This document shows, piece by piece, positions 52,464 through 64,000 of a stretch of DNA of 64,000 bases. The DNA is from Onchidella celtica (Eukaryota; Mollusca; Gastropoda; Systellommatophora; Onchidiidae). Numbering within the stretch: position 1 is the first letter of the stretch; each line of letters starts with the position of its first letter. Under the pieces are notes generated by a model. That model saw nothing but the letters and a program-made list of their open reading frames with translations, was not told the origin of the DNA and did not search any database. Location: positions 42,153,197 through 42,217,196 of the forward strand of contig OZ007579.1 in assembly GCA_963931925.1 (NCBI GenBank). Reading direction: 5' to 3'. The position numbers were made by a program, and so were the translations under genes.

Positions 52464-53116
52464 CTATAGCATTGCACCCTGGATGTCTTCATGAATGTAA
52501 TTAAAATAAATAATATGTCAGTTATTTCTGATATCCCGACGATGAGCATTTCAAAACGCTTATGTGATTTCTGGGATGCTATGTTTCCATCATGGAAAAG
52601 AAAACTATCCCAAAGCATTCATAACTTTGTATTGTTGTTTTTTTTTATTTGTGGCCAGTATCCGACAAATTCCAACACAGGAACTGTGGCTTTTTTGACC
52701 TGTGAAAAGATTCGTGTGGCAAACTGGCATAAAAGGCAACCTAACCCTTTCCGAAAATTTGCTGTGCAAACAAAATCAATTTGGCCAGCTGGTTAAAAAA
52801 TATGAATTTTGCAATTTATTTCACAATACAGATAAAAAAACATAATGGCCTGTGTGATTTTCATAAAAGAGTTGGTAAAGCTCATTTTAAACTGCGGCGT
52901 TCTAGCTTCCAAAACTTGAGCACTGTAATGAAAGACTGGTAAATTTTACGAGGTTCAGCGTTTATTATCAATTTCCGGGTTTGTTTACAGAATGCGGGAT
53001 GGTCTGCTTATTGTCCATGCTTCCGCCTGTTTATGCTGTTACAGTGTAAATTGTTTCGTTCATATTATTTCACACCCAGCAAAGGTTATGTTTTTCTAAC
53101 AAGTGAAGAACATTAT
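52464..53116. other. No gene seen
   Basis: AT-rich DNA; plus frame 52491-52796 has no recognised family. Confidence 0.35.
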
Positions 53117-53174
53117 GCTCTCTGTCTGTCTCTGTCTCTCTTTCTCTGTCTGTCTGTCTGTCTGTCTGTCTGTG

Positions 53175-53214
<40 letters not shown>

Positions 53215-53245
53215 GGTCTGTCTATCTACCTCTCTCTCTCTTGTG
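53117..53245. repeat. (TGTC)n microsatellite
   Basis: Mostly CTGT units with CTCT edges, about 125 bp. Confidence 0.9.
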
Positions 53246-55399
53246 TTATATTCAGTGGTGCCCTATTGCATAGTTTCTCCCGCGTCTGTCTACCGAAGAA
53301 AGCCTTTGTCTGTTGTTCGTTCCATTCACATTGTAAACCATCAACATTGTTGCGTTTACACCTATGCTGTATAATACCAGTTTCTATTTTTTGTTGCCCT
53401 CTTTTTTTTTTTTTAGAATGATTCTTTCAACCCCAGACACTTAAGCCAAGCGTTGCCACGGCAACTACCGGAGCTGATGATACACATTCTTACTTCGGTA
53501 CAGGCGTCATTCGTGTAATTTATGGCTTCTCTACACAATATCAAGCCGAGCCTCAGATCTTTCACTGACAGATGCAGTAAAACTATAGCCTGTTAATGAA
53601 GCTTTTACCACCTGCTATCTTTCATCCCCACATGTTAAACAAAACAGCCATGTTTCCATGTTTCCATGCCTAATGGTAGCATTTATACTTGACTTGGGAA
53701 CTGAATGGGCGTGAAGAAAACAGAATGTCATAGCACTTTCTGTATTTTGGAACGTCACTTGAATATTGAAGCCTGGGCACTCTTTCCGTTGCACTATAAT
53801 AATTATGTATAGCCACCCGACAAAACGAGGCACGTCGTGCATTTTGGTGGTATAGAGATATTGGTATCACCAAATAGGTTATTCAGAGCCTTTCCATTTG
53901 ATTAAAAAAACAATTGCTGTAATTTAATTAGCAGAGACGCTATGGAATCTCAAAGACACGAAGTGACACAAAGATAGTTTTGAGAAAATCGCTTTAAAGT
54001 TTCAGCTTTTAGTAAATTTATTGATGATAATCGATTCAAAGTCAATTTTGAGGTATTTACCCTTCTCAGACAACAGTCTCGTTTGGAAAAGGAACAGTAA
54101 AGAGGTTAAACTTTTCAAAAATACTGAAAACACAAAATCGATAAAATTGACCCAATGATGCATTTTAACGATTTTCTCGAATCAGGTAGTACCGAAATGT
54201 GCCTCATTTTGTCGGGCGGTAGTACATTTGTTAGATGGAAGTTTCTATCTTTTATCCATAACCATGAATAGAAAACGACTTCTCTGGAACTAAAAGTATT
54301 GCCGAAACACGCATTAAACTGGATACCCTCGGGAAAAAACGAGTTTGTTGATGTGCCAAGTATGAATGGCGTATGTTAGGTTTCTTGATATTTTTTCCAT
54401 AGCCTCGCCGGGAAATGAATGTGCCGACTCAGCAGTTTCTCCAAGTTCGTGTAATTTACAAAACTACACCAAGTCAAACAAACATAATATACAAACAAAA
54501 AAACAAAACAGACACAAACACACACAGAGAAAAGATGCAGACAAACAGGTAATTTGTTTTGCTTTTTGAAGGCATAGAGAATTGTTGTGCAGGTAGAACA
54601 GTACAACCAGGGGCCATCCATAAGATACGAATCCTCGATTTTGGCGATATTGTTTTCCACCGCCCTCAACCCCCCCCCCCCCCGCCTCCACCCTTTTCCC
54701 ATGTGCATGCTCTTCATACGCTTGGCTTGGATCAGCCTGCCCTTCTGTAAGAACCTAGGACCACTATTATTAATAATGGTGAAGGTCCATAATAATGTCT
54801 TAAGATTCTACAACTTTCAGTGACATTTTACGTGTGTTGTCTAACAGTTTCATCAGTAACAAGTCATGATTTTTATATTACTCAAAAACCTTATTTGCCA
54901 GAAAAACAAAAACATATTTCTTCACCATAATTCAAAGGCGTCCGCACTCTCCAAAGAACCCCCAAGCCCCCCCTTCCACACACACACATAAAAAAAAATA
55001 ATCCCATACCCCGAACGTACGCACTTCTGGGATGACTCCTTATCTCAACGAATGCCAGTGGATTTAGCCCTCATGTCGGATTATGGCTTTTCATGGTCAA
55101 CACACTATTCTCAAACACTCCGATGTCAAGAATGTTTGTGCAAAGTTTCATATTTCTATCACCTTTGGACACAATTCTCGGCTTTTTCTCTATGTGGGTC
55201 AGACACAGAATGCTGCAAAGCACTTCGTTATTCAGAGACGGTAAGTTGTGAAGACTATCCAAGGGCGACAAACGATAATTTATTCCATCGTTACATGTTT
55301 ATCTCCCCTCCGAGTGCACGATGAAAATGATGGTGGTAGGCTGGAGTACTGAGGACTAAGTACTGGAGTAGGTACTAACGATTATTAAGCACTCATACG

Positions 55400-55401
<2 letters not shown>
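53246..55401. other. No gene seen
   Basis: About 2.1 kb. 54610-54770 begins CAGGGGCCATCCATAAGATA and holds a C-run; it resembles the start of the tract at 19517 and the reversed text at 22826, so a further repeat family is likely. No exon in phase with the coiled-coil gene was found. Confidence 0.4.
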
Positions 55402-56046
<645 letters not shown>

Positions 56047-57065
56047 ATAATGATGACAGTATTCTGTGTAAGATGCGTTTATTCTTGAGCCCTGACTGAG
56101 ACACCGTAACATAGAGTTGGCGGAACCAGGGCAAGTTTGACGTCATAGCCGTTGGAAAACTGATGTAACCTTTGCCAGAAAAGCGAAAACAAAAAAGAAA
56201 CGTTTATCTGGCTTGAATTGTGTGAATTATGGTTTACACCAGACACAGGTTTACCTAGGCTGATTCTATCTTTAGAAAGACGTACACAGTTTTCATATGT
56301 AAAGGGAAAACAGGCTATATTTCAACCGTTTAAAAAAAAAAAAAATCTCTTTCCACTGAGAATGTGTGATTGGAGACAGACCGAATGAAGAGAAAGGAGA
56401 GATGGAGGAGGAAGAGAACATGGAAGAAGGGTTTGGGATTAACAGTTGGGTAAATATACACGTTCATAATGATGTGATAGTATGAGAAGATGAAACGTCA
56501 GAAGCAGAAGTGAGTGGATCAATGGAAACAGATCAATAATTTGATGAAACCGAAACACTAAATTGTGGATCAGTTGTCCTCTGAAAAACCTGATAGTGAG
56601 GTGTAAAAGGATGAAATACAAAAACAAACCAAGATTATAGAAAATAATATAGGATTAGCAGTCCGCATATTGCTAAAGTCCTCATTCTATTTACCAGTCT
56701 GTACCCTCAATACATCGAAAGGAGCCAGTCGATAAGAGAGTGGTTGTAGTTCTTAGTCGGTAGTCTCCCCTCCTCAATGAGCATTGTCTAAGAGAAAATG
56801 TATAAAATTCGGACTTGCAGCTCAAGACGCTGACAAAGAATGAGTGCTATCCCGGTCAACAAATTTAACCCTTCTCTCCTGCATTTAAAATCTGACAACA
56901 CAGACACTGTTTTTTGCTGTTGGAATGAATGCTCTGCTCCAGGCAAGAAAACTTAGCCGTTCATATGGTGAACTGAAGGGTCACAGGGTTGTCTAGCAAT
57001 GGTCGTAGACCTCCTTTCAAACCTCGTAATTGTAAAAATTAAAGATGTTTTATTCACTGTCTATT
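56047..57065. other. No gene seen
   Basis: About 1 kb of spacer before the second LINE. No exon, RNA or terminal repeat recognised. Confidence 0.4.
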
Positions 57066-57095
57066 ATCAGAACTCTCCTCAAAATTGGATTGCGT
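57066..57095 (+). repeat. 30-base copy of LINE-internal sequence at the LINE 5' flank
   Basis: Identical, in the same orientation, to 58933-58962 inside the LINE that begins 7 bp downstream (ATCAGAACTCTCCTCAAAAT and ten more bases). Probably templated filler from the insertion event. Confidence 0.75.
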
Positions 57096-57101
57096 TTTCA
57101 A

Positions 57102-58021
57102 GGTCAGGTCAGAAAAATCTGCTACTGGTAACATGTAATCCAGTACAACCTGTTTCATGAACTGGTACGCTAGCATGGTATCAGTGGGCGTGCACCTGTC
57201 GGTGCAAACGGCCAGGGCGGAGGAGGTTTCATCTAACCCAACGGCCACATGCTAGGGCACAATGTGACCCTCAGTACTTGAGTCCTTCATATTGGCCCCC
57301 GGTAGCGGTGTGGTCATAGGCTTGTTTGCCTAAATCACAGACGAAGAATTGAGCAAACTTCCCGGACGCAGCTGCGAAGCTGGCGGCAGCAGGCCAGTGG
57401 TTGATTGATAGGGCAGATGGCAAAATACCGACACTCTGGCCTGGATATCGTGACACAGAGCATCCACCAGTATTGGTGTTCTTTGGTTTGGGTCTTTCAC
57501 CCTAGACAGTTGGGACTGCGAGGCTGTGGAGTAGCCTACAGGCAGCCGGTCAGGCAATATGACTGTCCCTCTGGCATCCTCCTGCACCTGGATACATTTC
57601 CAGTCGTCTTGACCCTGTCTTGCCACTTGGATAAGTTGTGTCCAGGCGAGAGAGTGAGTCTGGTGTTTGCGCAGCTCTTTCTCACTAAAAACAAATTCTT
57701 TGCGCCAGTCTTAACACTCACCTCGTCTTCTTTCATCTTTGTCTCGTCTTCTTTCCTCTCAAAATTCCAACGGCGATGGGCGAGTGCGGTGGCAGCAGGT
57801 TTGGATAGACTGGAAGCTGTTAGCACAGACCTACACGTTGGTGGCTGTGGGCTATGGTCGCTTCATCGTCGATTGAAGTGGAGGCGTGGGGAGGCAGCAC
57901 TCACAGTAGCTGAGCAGCCTTATTTAAGGATAGCACTGCTCACCTCAACTGAGGAAGGGGCTAGAAAAGGTGCCCTAAAGAAAGCCCACTTCACATCACC
58001 CTGACTGGTATACCGCGACCA
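57102..58021 (+). promoter_or_regulatory. 5' region and leader of LINE copy 2
   Basis: 920 bp before the endonuclease frame. 57765-58045 is the segment shared with the other LINE family's leader. A 199-codon ATG frame (57405-58004) overlaps the start of the endonuclease frame (open from 57965) by ~40 nt in a different phase. That arrangement would allow frameshifting or reinitiation, but no classic slippery heptamer is evident. Confidence 0.6.
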
Positions 58022-61000
58022 GTGGGGATCCCTTTTTGCGGTCGAAACAAAAAGAAATTCAGCTTACTCAGGCTAGGAGCCTGGAATATACGCACACTAC
58101 AGGACAACTCAAACAACCCGGAAAGACGCACTGCACTTATTGCCATTGAGCTCAGCAGGTACAACCTGGACATAGTGGCACTCAGTGAGACCAGACTCCC
58201 TGATAGTGGCCAACTCAAAGAGCTCAGTGGTGGATACACCTTCTTCTGGAAAGGCAAGGGTGCAGTCGAACCGAGACAGCATGGTGTTGGGTTTGCAATT
58301 AAAAATGACCTTGTCAGAAACTTGCAGTCCATGCCAATTGAAATAAATGACAGGCTAATGACACTCAGGATCCCAGTTGGGAAAAGCCAGTCAGCCACCC
58401 TCATTAGCGCATATGCGCCCACCATGACAAACCCAGATGAAGCCAAAGACAAGTTCTATTCTGATCTAGAATCTGTCATATGCTCTGTCCCGGCAGCTGA
58501 TAAGCTGATTCTCTTGGGGGACTTCAATGCTAGGGTTGGCTCCGAAATCTCAGCGTGGCCAAATGTTTTGGGCCCTCATGGAGTTGGTTCATGCAATAAC
58601 AATGGGTTGCGCTTACTTACTTTGTGCGCCGAATTTGGCCTGTTCATTACCAACACAAATTTTAGTCTCCCCGTGAGAAACAGAACGTCATGGATGCATC
58701 CCCGCTCAAAGCATTGGCATCTCATAGACTATGTCATTGTGAGGAAGACTGACAGAAAGGATGTCCTTGTAACAAAGGCGATGTGTGGTGCCGAGTGTGG
58801 AACTGACCACAGACTCATTGTTTGCAAGCTCAGACTAACATTGAGGCGCAATAGACGCCCTCAAGGGAAAGCGCCACCTAAACGCCTAAATGTTTCAAAA
58901 CTCTGCTCAGCTGAGAAACAGAGCGAGCTCTCATCAGAACTCTCCTCAAAATTGGATTGCGTGACTTTTGACCCTGAGAACATTGAACAGAGCTGGACTG
59001 ACCTAAATACGACTGTACACTCTTGCGCCAGCAGCACAGTTGGTTTTCCTGTCCGCAAGCACCAGGACTGGTTCAATGATAATGATAATGAAATCAAAGT
59101 GCTCATCAAAGGAAAAAATAGTCTCATCCAAGCTCACTGCAGTGACCCCTCTTCCACAGCAAAAGCTGATGCACTGCGTGCATGTAAGGGTGTACTCCAG
59201 AAGAAGCTGAGGAAAATGAAAAATGACTGGCTTGAAGAGCGAGTAAGAGAAACTCAGAAATATGCCGACACAAACAACACTAGAAAGTTCTTTGAGAGCC
59301 TCCGAGCTGTGTTTGGACCATCCCGCTCTGGCACTACGCCACTTCTTGCGTCAGATGGTTCAACACGCATTGTTGAATTGAATGCCATAATTCAGCGTTG
59401 GGCAGAACATTTCGGAGGTGTGCTAAATCGGCCATCAAATATAAATACTGAGTCCATTGACCGCCTCCCTCAGACTCCTATTAATGCAGCTCTTGCCAAG
59501 CCATTCACAGCAAATGAGACCCGAACTGCCACAAATCAGATGTCCTTTAACAAATCACCAGGCGTGGATTCAATTCCTGCTGAGGTGTATGCCTTCGGTG
59601 GAGAAAAGCTTATTGAAAGGTTGACCGAGTTGTTCAATCATATGTTGAAAGCAGGGAAGCTGCCACAGGACTTCAAAGATGCTTCAATCATCCATCTGTA
59701 CAAAAACAAAGGGGACAGCCAAGTCTGTGACAACCATTGGGGAATCTCTCTACTTTCAATTGCTGGCAAAATATTGGCAAGAATGCTTCTGAATCGCCTT
59801 CTTGATCACCTCTCGTCAAATGACTTGCTTCCCGAGAGCCAATGTGGCTTTCGTAAAGAGAGGGGAACGGCGGATATGATTTTTGCTGCCAGACAGATTC
59901 AGGAAAAATGCATGGAACAAAATAAAGCGCTGTATATCACATTTGTTGACCTCACAAAAGCATTTGACACAGTGTGTCGTGAAGGCCTCTGGAAAATCTT
60001 GGCGAAGTTTGGGTGTCCACCCGAATTCATCACAATAGTGCGCCAGTTTCATGATGGCATGCAAGCTGCAGTCAAAAGCAACGGCAGTGTTTCAGAGCCC
60101 TTTGCTGTCACAAATGGGGTAAAACAGGGTTGTGTCTTAGCCCCAACTCTGTTCAGCATCATGTTCTCTGCAATGCTACAAGAAGCTCTCCTCCTCAAGG
60201 GGTAAGCATCAAGTACCGAACTGATGGCAGTCTATTCAACCTCAGGAGACTTCAGGCAAAAACCAAAACCAAAAGTACTCAAGTCTGTGACCTACTATTT
60301 GCTGATGATTGTGCACTTCTGGCACACGATGAGGATAGCATGCAAAACTGTGTTGATAAGTTCTCTAGTGCCTGTGACAACTTTGGCCTCACAATAAGCA
60401 CAAAGAAGACGGAAGTGCTCCATCAGCCTACTCCAGACGACAAGTATCCTGTGACCCAAAATATCAAAGTCCATGACAGTCTTCTGAAGATGTCGGAAAA
60501 CTTCACCTATCTTGGCAGTACACTGTCTTCCGCGGCTCGTGTTGATACTGAAATTCTCTCAAGAATCAGCAAAGCCAGCTCTGCATTTGGCAGGCTTCGA
60601 AAGAGAGTATGGGATGTCGCCGGCATTCGCACAGACACTAAGCTGAAAGTGTACAATGCTGTGGTCCTTCCCACCCTACTCTATGGGGCTGAAACCTGGA
60701 CAGTGTACCAATCGCATGCCAGAAAGCTAAATCACTTTCATCTGGCCTGCCTTAGAAAGATCCTAAGGATCAAAATTAATGGCAGGATAAAATTCCAGAC
60801 ACTGAGGTCCTCAATCGTGCCAAGGAATTGAGCATCTTCTGCCACCTGAAAAAAATTCAGCTACGTTGGGCAGGACATGTTGTCAGAATGCCCGACTCCA
60901 GACTCCCTAAGCAAATCTTCTTCTCTGAGCTCTCCAACGGAACGAGGAATGTTGGGGCCCCAAAGAGACGTTACAAAGACACTCTCAAGCAATCACTGAA

Positions 61001-61247
61001 GGCCTTTGCCATTGATGTGAGTGAGTGGGAAAAGCTCTCGCTTGATCGTGCAAATTGGAGGGCGGCCCTTACCAGAGGCAGCAAAGCATGGGAAGCTGAC
61101 ATAGTCCAGCAGGCTATCAAAAAAAGAGAACGGCGCAAGAAAAGGCCCAGTGGTACTGAACCAACGGAGCACTCTTGTCATTTATGCGGAAGGGTCTGCA
61201 GGGCAAAAATAGGACTTATCAGTCACATGAGAAGCCATAAGTCATGA
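58022..61247 (+). pseudogene. LINE EN-RT polyprotein with two frameshifts (copy 2)
   Basis: A 727-codon frame (58022-60205) covers the endonuclease (LRLGAWNIRTLQDN, ALSETRLPDSG, ILLGDFNARVG near residue 164, WHLIDYVIV, GTDHRLIVCKL near 260). It continues into RT (LYKNKGD, QCGFRKERGTADM, FVDLTKAFDTV, GVKQGCVLAP). After a 7-bp deletion the frame moves (60130-60831, catalytic LLFADDCALLA, LYGAETWTVY). After a 5-bp insertion it moves again (60828-61247, RWAGHVVRMPDSRLPKQ and the terminal CHLCGRVCRAKIGLISHMRSH finger). No ATG precedes the first endonuclease motif. The protein cannot be made whole from this copy. Confidence 0.9.
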
Positions 61248-61402
61248 AAGAACAGTCTTTCCATTCTGTCCTCTGTGTCCTTTAGTTCTCTTTATTGTCC
61301 ATGTGTTGAAATTCTCAACAATTTCTGTTCTTTATTCCTCTGGTGTTGTTAAGGTCATCATCATACCTGATGGACGAACTATTATTATTATTATTATTAT
61401 TA

Positions 61403-61935
61403 GGAGTTTTAAAATTAGGCCACAGAAATCGTAGGAATCGCACTCCCTTCATGTGTGATTCAGGATTTGGGTGATTTTAGTCTTGTGCGTGACTGTTCTG
61501 TCTGTCCATGGTTTATTTGTCCTTCATTTCTTTCGTTCTTCATCCACGCTCATTTTACTTTTATTTTACTCTTCCTTCTCTCCAGCCTCGTAATGCTATG
61601 CTCTTGCATATTCCAGTTCTTTCATTTTTCATCGTTCTTCAGTTTTCTTGTTCTTTCATCCACTCTTTGATTTATTGCACCTCTATTTATTTATCATTCT
61701 CGTCGTCATCATCATTTTCACCTCCTTAATATTATTATTCATCTCTATTTCTTTTTCTATTTTGCGGTGTCAACCTTATTTATCACACCAACGAATGAAC
61801 CCGCGAGATGTGCCGCAGTGTAGGGACAATTTACTAATAAAATGATGTCCTTTTTGTTTGTTGTATTTAGGTCTTTATTTTAGGAGGTTCGCTGCCCTTG
61901 GCATTTACACCTCACTTGTTCTCGTTTAATTTTTG
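61403..61935. other. No gene seen; pyrimidine-rich
   Basis: T/C-rich spacer. Overlapping plus frames (61455-61845) are phenylalanine/serine/leucine-rich composition artefacts. Confidence 0.45.
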
Positions 61936-62236
61936 TTGTTGTGGTAGGGATTGTTTTTTAAATAGAATTTTGACAGGCAGCGGCCTTGTACGGCCTGCTC
62001 TTTACGATTTCAACTGCCAAGGTATCTTTGAATTGCGCAACGTGCACACGGGCCCTCCGAATTGTTCGTCCTTATCCGAGAAGACTAAGTACTCGATCTT
62101 ATCTACCCTAGGACAGGGACAGGAAAATATTAAGAAAAACCCTAAAATTCCACCATACCTGCAGCGACGGGGATTCGAACCCGGTACCTTCGGTATGAGA
62201 GGCGAGCACCTTGCCTCTAGACCATCTCGTCTTTGT
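61936..62236 (-). mobile_element. SINE-1 family copy with tRNA head, 3' end missing
   Basis: The minus strand begins GACGAGATGGTCTAGAGGCA, continues GGTGCTCGCCTCTCATACCG, then ACCGGGTTCGAATCCCCG (B box; the T-arm pairs with one mismatch) and the family body to GAGCAGGCCGTACAAGGCC. It stops before the C-run and tail present in SINE-1. The head is better preserved than in SINE-1. Confidence 0.8.
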
Positions 62237-62511
62237 TCTGTTTTTTCGTTTTCTTTTAAAGATGTTCTATCAACATAGGTTTTCCTTAACTTATCAAGTG
62301 TTCGTTTTTATTTGTATGTGTGTTTGATTTTGATTTCTTACATGTTTTTATGGCTTTATGGTATTGAGTTTTGATTTGCCAATTTTCAGTGGAAAGACAG
62401 AAAGTTAGAAATTGACAGACAAAGTAATAAAGGCAAAGACATCAAATGAACCGATTATCTCCTTTGTTATGTCTAAATGCTGGGGATCCTGATCATGAAC
62501 ATTTGTTTATT
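62237..62511. other. No gene seen
   Basis: AT-rich spacer before the 56-bp minisatellite. Confidence 0.35.
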
Positions 62512-62965
62512 CAACACCTTTCTCAAGTCTGTGACACTGTATTCTTTCCTCACGAATCTTGTAAATTCAACAACTTTCTCTAGTCTGTGATAATGTTTTC
62601 TTTCCTTACGAATCTTGTAAATTCAACACCTTTCTCTAGTCTGTGATAATGTTTTCTTTCCTTACGAATCTTGTAAATTCAACACCTTTCTCTAGTCTGT
62701 GATAATGTTTTCTTTCCTTACGAATCTTGTGAATTCAACACCTTTCTCGAGTCTGTGATTCTGTGATAATGTTTTCTTTCCTTACGAATCTTGTAAATTC
62801 AACAACTTTCTCTAGTCTGTGATAATGTTTTCTTTCCTTACGAACCTTGTAAATTCAACACCTTTCTCTAGTCTGTGATAATGTTTTCTTTTCTTACGAA
62901 TTTTGTAAATTCAACACCTTTCTCTAGTCTGTGATAATGTTTTCTTTCCTTACGAATCATTTTCT
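62512..62965. repeat. 56-bp minisatellite, about 8 copies
   Basis: Unit CAACACCTTTCTCTAGTCTG, TGATAATGTTTTCTTTCCTT, ACGAATCTTGTAAATT. Copies start at 62512, 62568, 62624, 62680 and 62736; the fifth copy has an 11-bp internal duplication (TGTGATTCTGT). Inner copies are almost identical, and the edge copies diverge. Confidence 0.9.
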
Positions 62966-64000
62966 GATTTCAGTAACTTTCCATCTGTGCTGTACTTTCT
63001 TGGGCTCACTTCTTCAGTTAGAGCTGGGATCTCTTTGCGATACTCAAAATCAATTTTAGGCAAAGAATATAGATTAATATTGTGGAATATACACGGTCTC
63101 TTTCGAAATCCTCATATCAATGCTGTGTTTCAATATTAAGAGCAGAACTAGAGTGTGTTCAGATATTTTCTCCAGTCTTTTTTTTTGTATTTTGTTTTAT
63201 TTGTTTTTTGGATGATTTTTTTTTTTAGTTTGCGTTGATCTTATTGGGTTCTTTTCTTGTTCCCATCTGATCACAATCATCAAGGGAAAAAAGAAAAGCC
63301 TAAATAGGTCATAAACCTGAAACATTTATAAAATAATATATTTATATTCATTATTTTTAATAACTGGTAAGATAAAATATAATAATGACTATCATTCATC
63401 GTGAGTAATATGATTAAGAATATCACTGATCCCAAATACTGGCCTGTTTTGCCATATTTTCTGTATTTTTTTGTTAACGAATTGATGGAGGTTTTTTTAT
63501 ATGTTTTTTTTTTCACACATTTTAAAATATAATTCCACCCACACTTTCATATCCCTCTCTTCGAACACGGAGTTTCTGAGTTGTTGTTTTTTTACACTGG
63601 CATTTGTCAATATCATATCCCTTGCATTTTTCCCATGAACATTTCTCAAATTTGACCTTCCGAGACTGTGAGCACCCATTATTAGAGTTATGTTGTCCAG
63701 CGTTTATCTCACGACGCAGACCACCGAGTAGTAATAGAATGGTAATGCAATTACCTAGGTTACAATCCTTGTCCTGAAAGTGACCCCGGGCAACAAACTG
63801 TCCGATAAAGATGATGTAATTATGTGATCGAGTTTGAGTTCATTCCTGTTCATTTTCTTCTTTTCTCTTTAACAAACCTCTGCTAATGCCTGGATGTGCT
63901 ATAAATAGTTCAACTGCAAGGTCACAAAAGTTATGAATGACCAAAGATAAAATCATGGAAAGCTAGTGACTTAAAATTTTTAGAAAAATAATACCAAATT
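62966..64000. other. No gene seen
   Basis: AT-rich DNA to the window end. 63720-63790 has a faint tRNA-like pattern (AATGGTAATGC and GGTTACAATCC) that could be a decayed SINE head; too weak to call. Confidence 0.4.

Larger units (their letters stand above)
57102..61402 (+). mobile_element. LINE copy 2 (same family as 15508-19277), near full length
   Basis: Starts at the same base as copy 1 (GGTCAGGTCAGAAAAATC) and ends in (ATT)n, here about eight units. It retains the whole endonuclease, including the part deleted in copy 1. The RT half has a 7-bp deletion near 60187 (between two AGC triplets) and a 5-bp insertion near 60772, relative to copy 1. Orientation is opposite to copy 1, about 38 kb away. 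Possible target duplication GTTTTCAA/GTTTTAAA (57094 and 61406), 7 of 8, uncertain because of the adjoining filler. Confidence 0.9.

Noticed and set aside
57102-57760. An HDV-like or hammerhead ribozyme at the LINE 5' end
   Set aside because: Such ribozymes are known from several LINE groups, but I could not pair the required helices or find the conserved cores by eye. A covariance-model scan would decide.
57536-57826. Antisense frames in the LINE leader (also at 18553-18843)
   Set aside because: They are shadow frames opposite the leader, with no recognisable domain.
57405-58004. 199-codon frame in the LINE 5' region as a possible ORF1
   Set aside because: It is open in both copies, but the copies are too similar for that to mean much. 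At least five of the few differences change residues, no zinc knuckle or RRM is visible, and the homologous leader of the other LINE has stops. Kept as a leader feature only.

Overview
The window is eukaryotic nuclear DNA, AT-rich and very repeat-dense. Short coding exons with canonical GT-AG junctions sit in introns of 1-2 kb. It also holds long (TATC)n arrays, tRNA-headed SINEs, several LINE clades and many short inverted-repeat DNA transposons. This, together with LINE proteins of the craniofacial-development-protein-2-like type with a C-terminal C2H2 finger, points to a lophotrochozoan invertebrate, most likely a gastropod mollusc. That placement is an inference from repeat style, not from a marker gene.

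The only host gene I can assemble with confidence is on the minus strand, 50822 down to 41816. Seven exons (103, 192, 167, 96, 186, 193 and 204 nt) join in phase at all six junctions into 380 codons of acidic, heptad-rich coiled coil. The DLKxQLxFxxEEAxxMRR block resembles the SOGA/MTCL (microtubule cross-linking factor) family. The gene runs on at both ends, and a possible further upstream exon lies at 52394-52463. A partial diverged copy of one exon border lies about 9 kb downstream at 35.2 kb. An unrecognised plus-strand open exon lies at 20207-20538.

LINEs are the other large coding content. Two nearly identical copies of one family (RTE/BovB-like EN-RT with a terminal C2H2 finger) lie in inverted orientation at 15508-19277 and 57102-61402. 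One keeps RT but has lost part of the endonuclease; the other keeps the endonuclease but has two frameshifts in or after RT. A different LINE (I/Nimb-like, EN-RT-RNase H, one unbroken 1273-codon frame) occupies about 23.88-27.93 kb. The two families have unrelated ORFs but share a roughly 200-bp leader just upstream of the endonuclease, and neither has an AUG ahead of the first endonuclease motif. Two 5'-truncated RTE tails (13.56 and 36.03 kb) complete the LINE set.

The rest is a mosaic of short elements. These are a three-copy tRNA-derived SINE family, several hAT-like elements (one with a perfect 8-bp target duplication), a foldback PIF/Harbinger-like MITE, at least five other TIR families, an ACTAG + CCCGG-hairpin retro-element family, and a retroposed poly(A) transcript with a 13-bp target duplication. 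There are also many mini- and microsatellites. Left to right: 0-15 kb repeats; 15.5-19.3 kb LINE; 20-23.7 kb possible exon plus MITEs; 23.9-28 kb LINE; 28-41 kb repeats; 41.8-50.8 kb host gene; 50.8-57 kb mostly plain DNA and a large TATC array; 57.1-61.4 kb LINE; SINE and minisatellite to the end.
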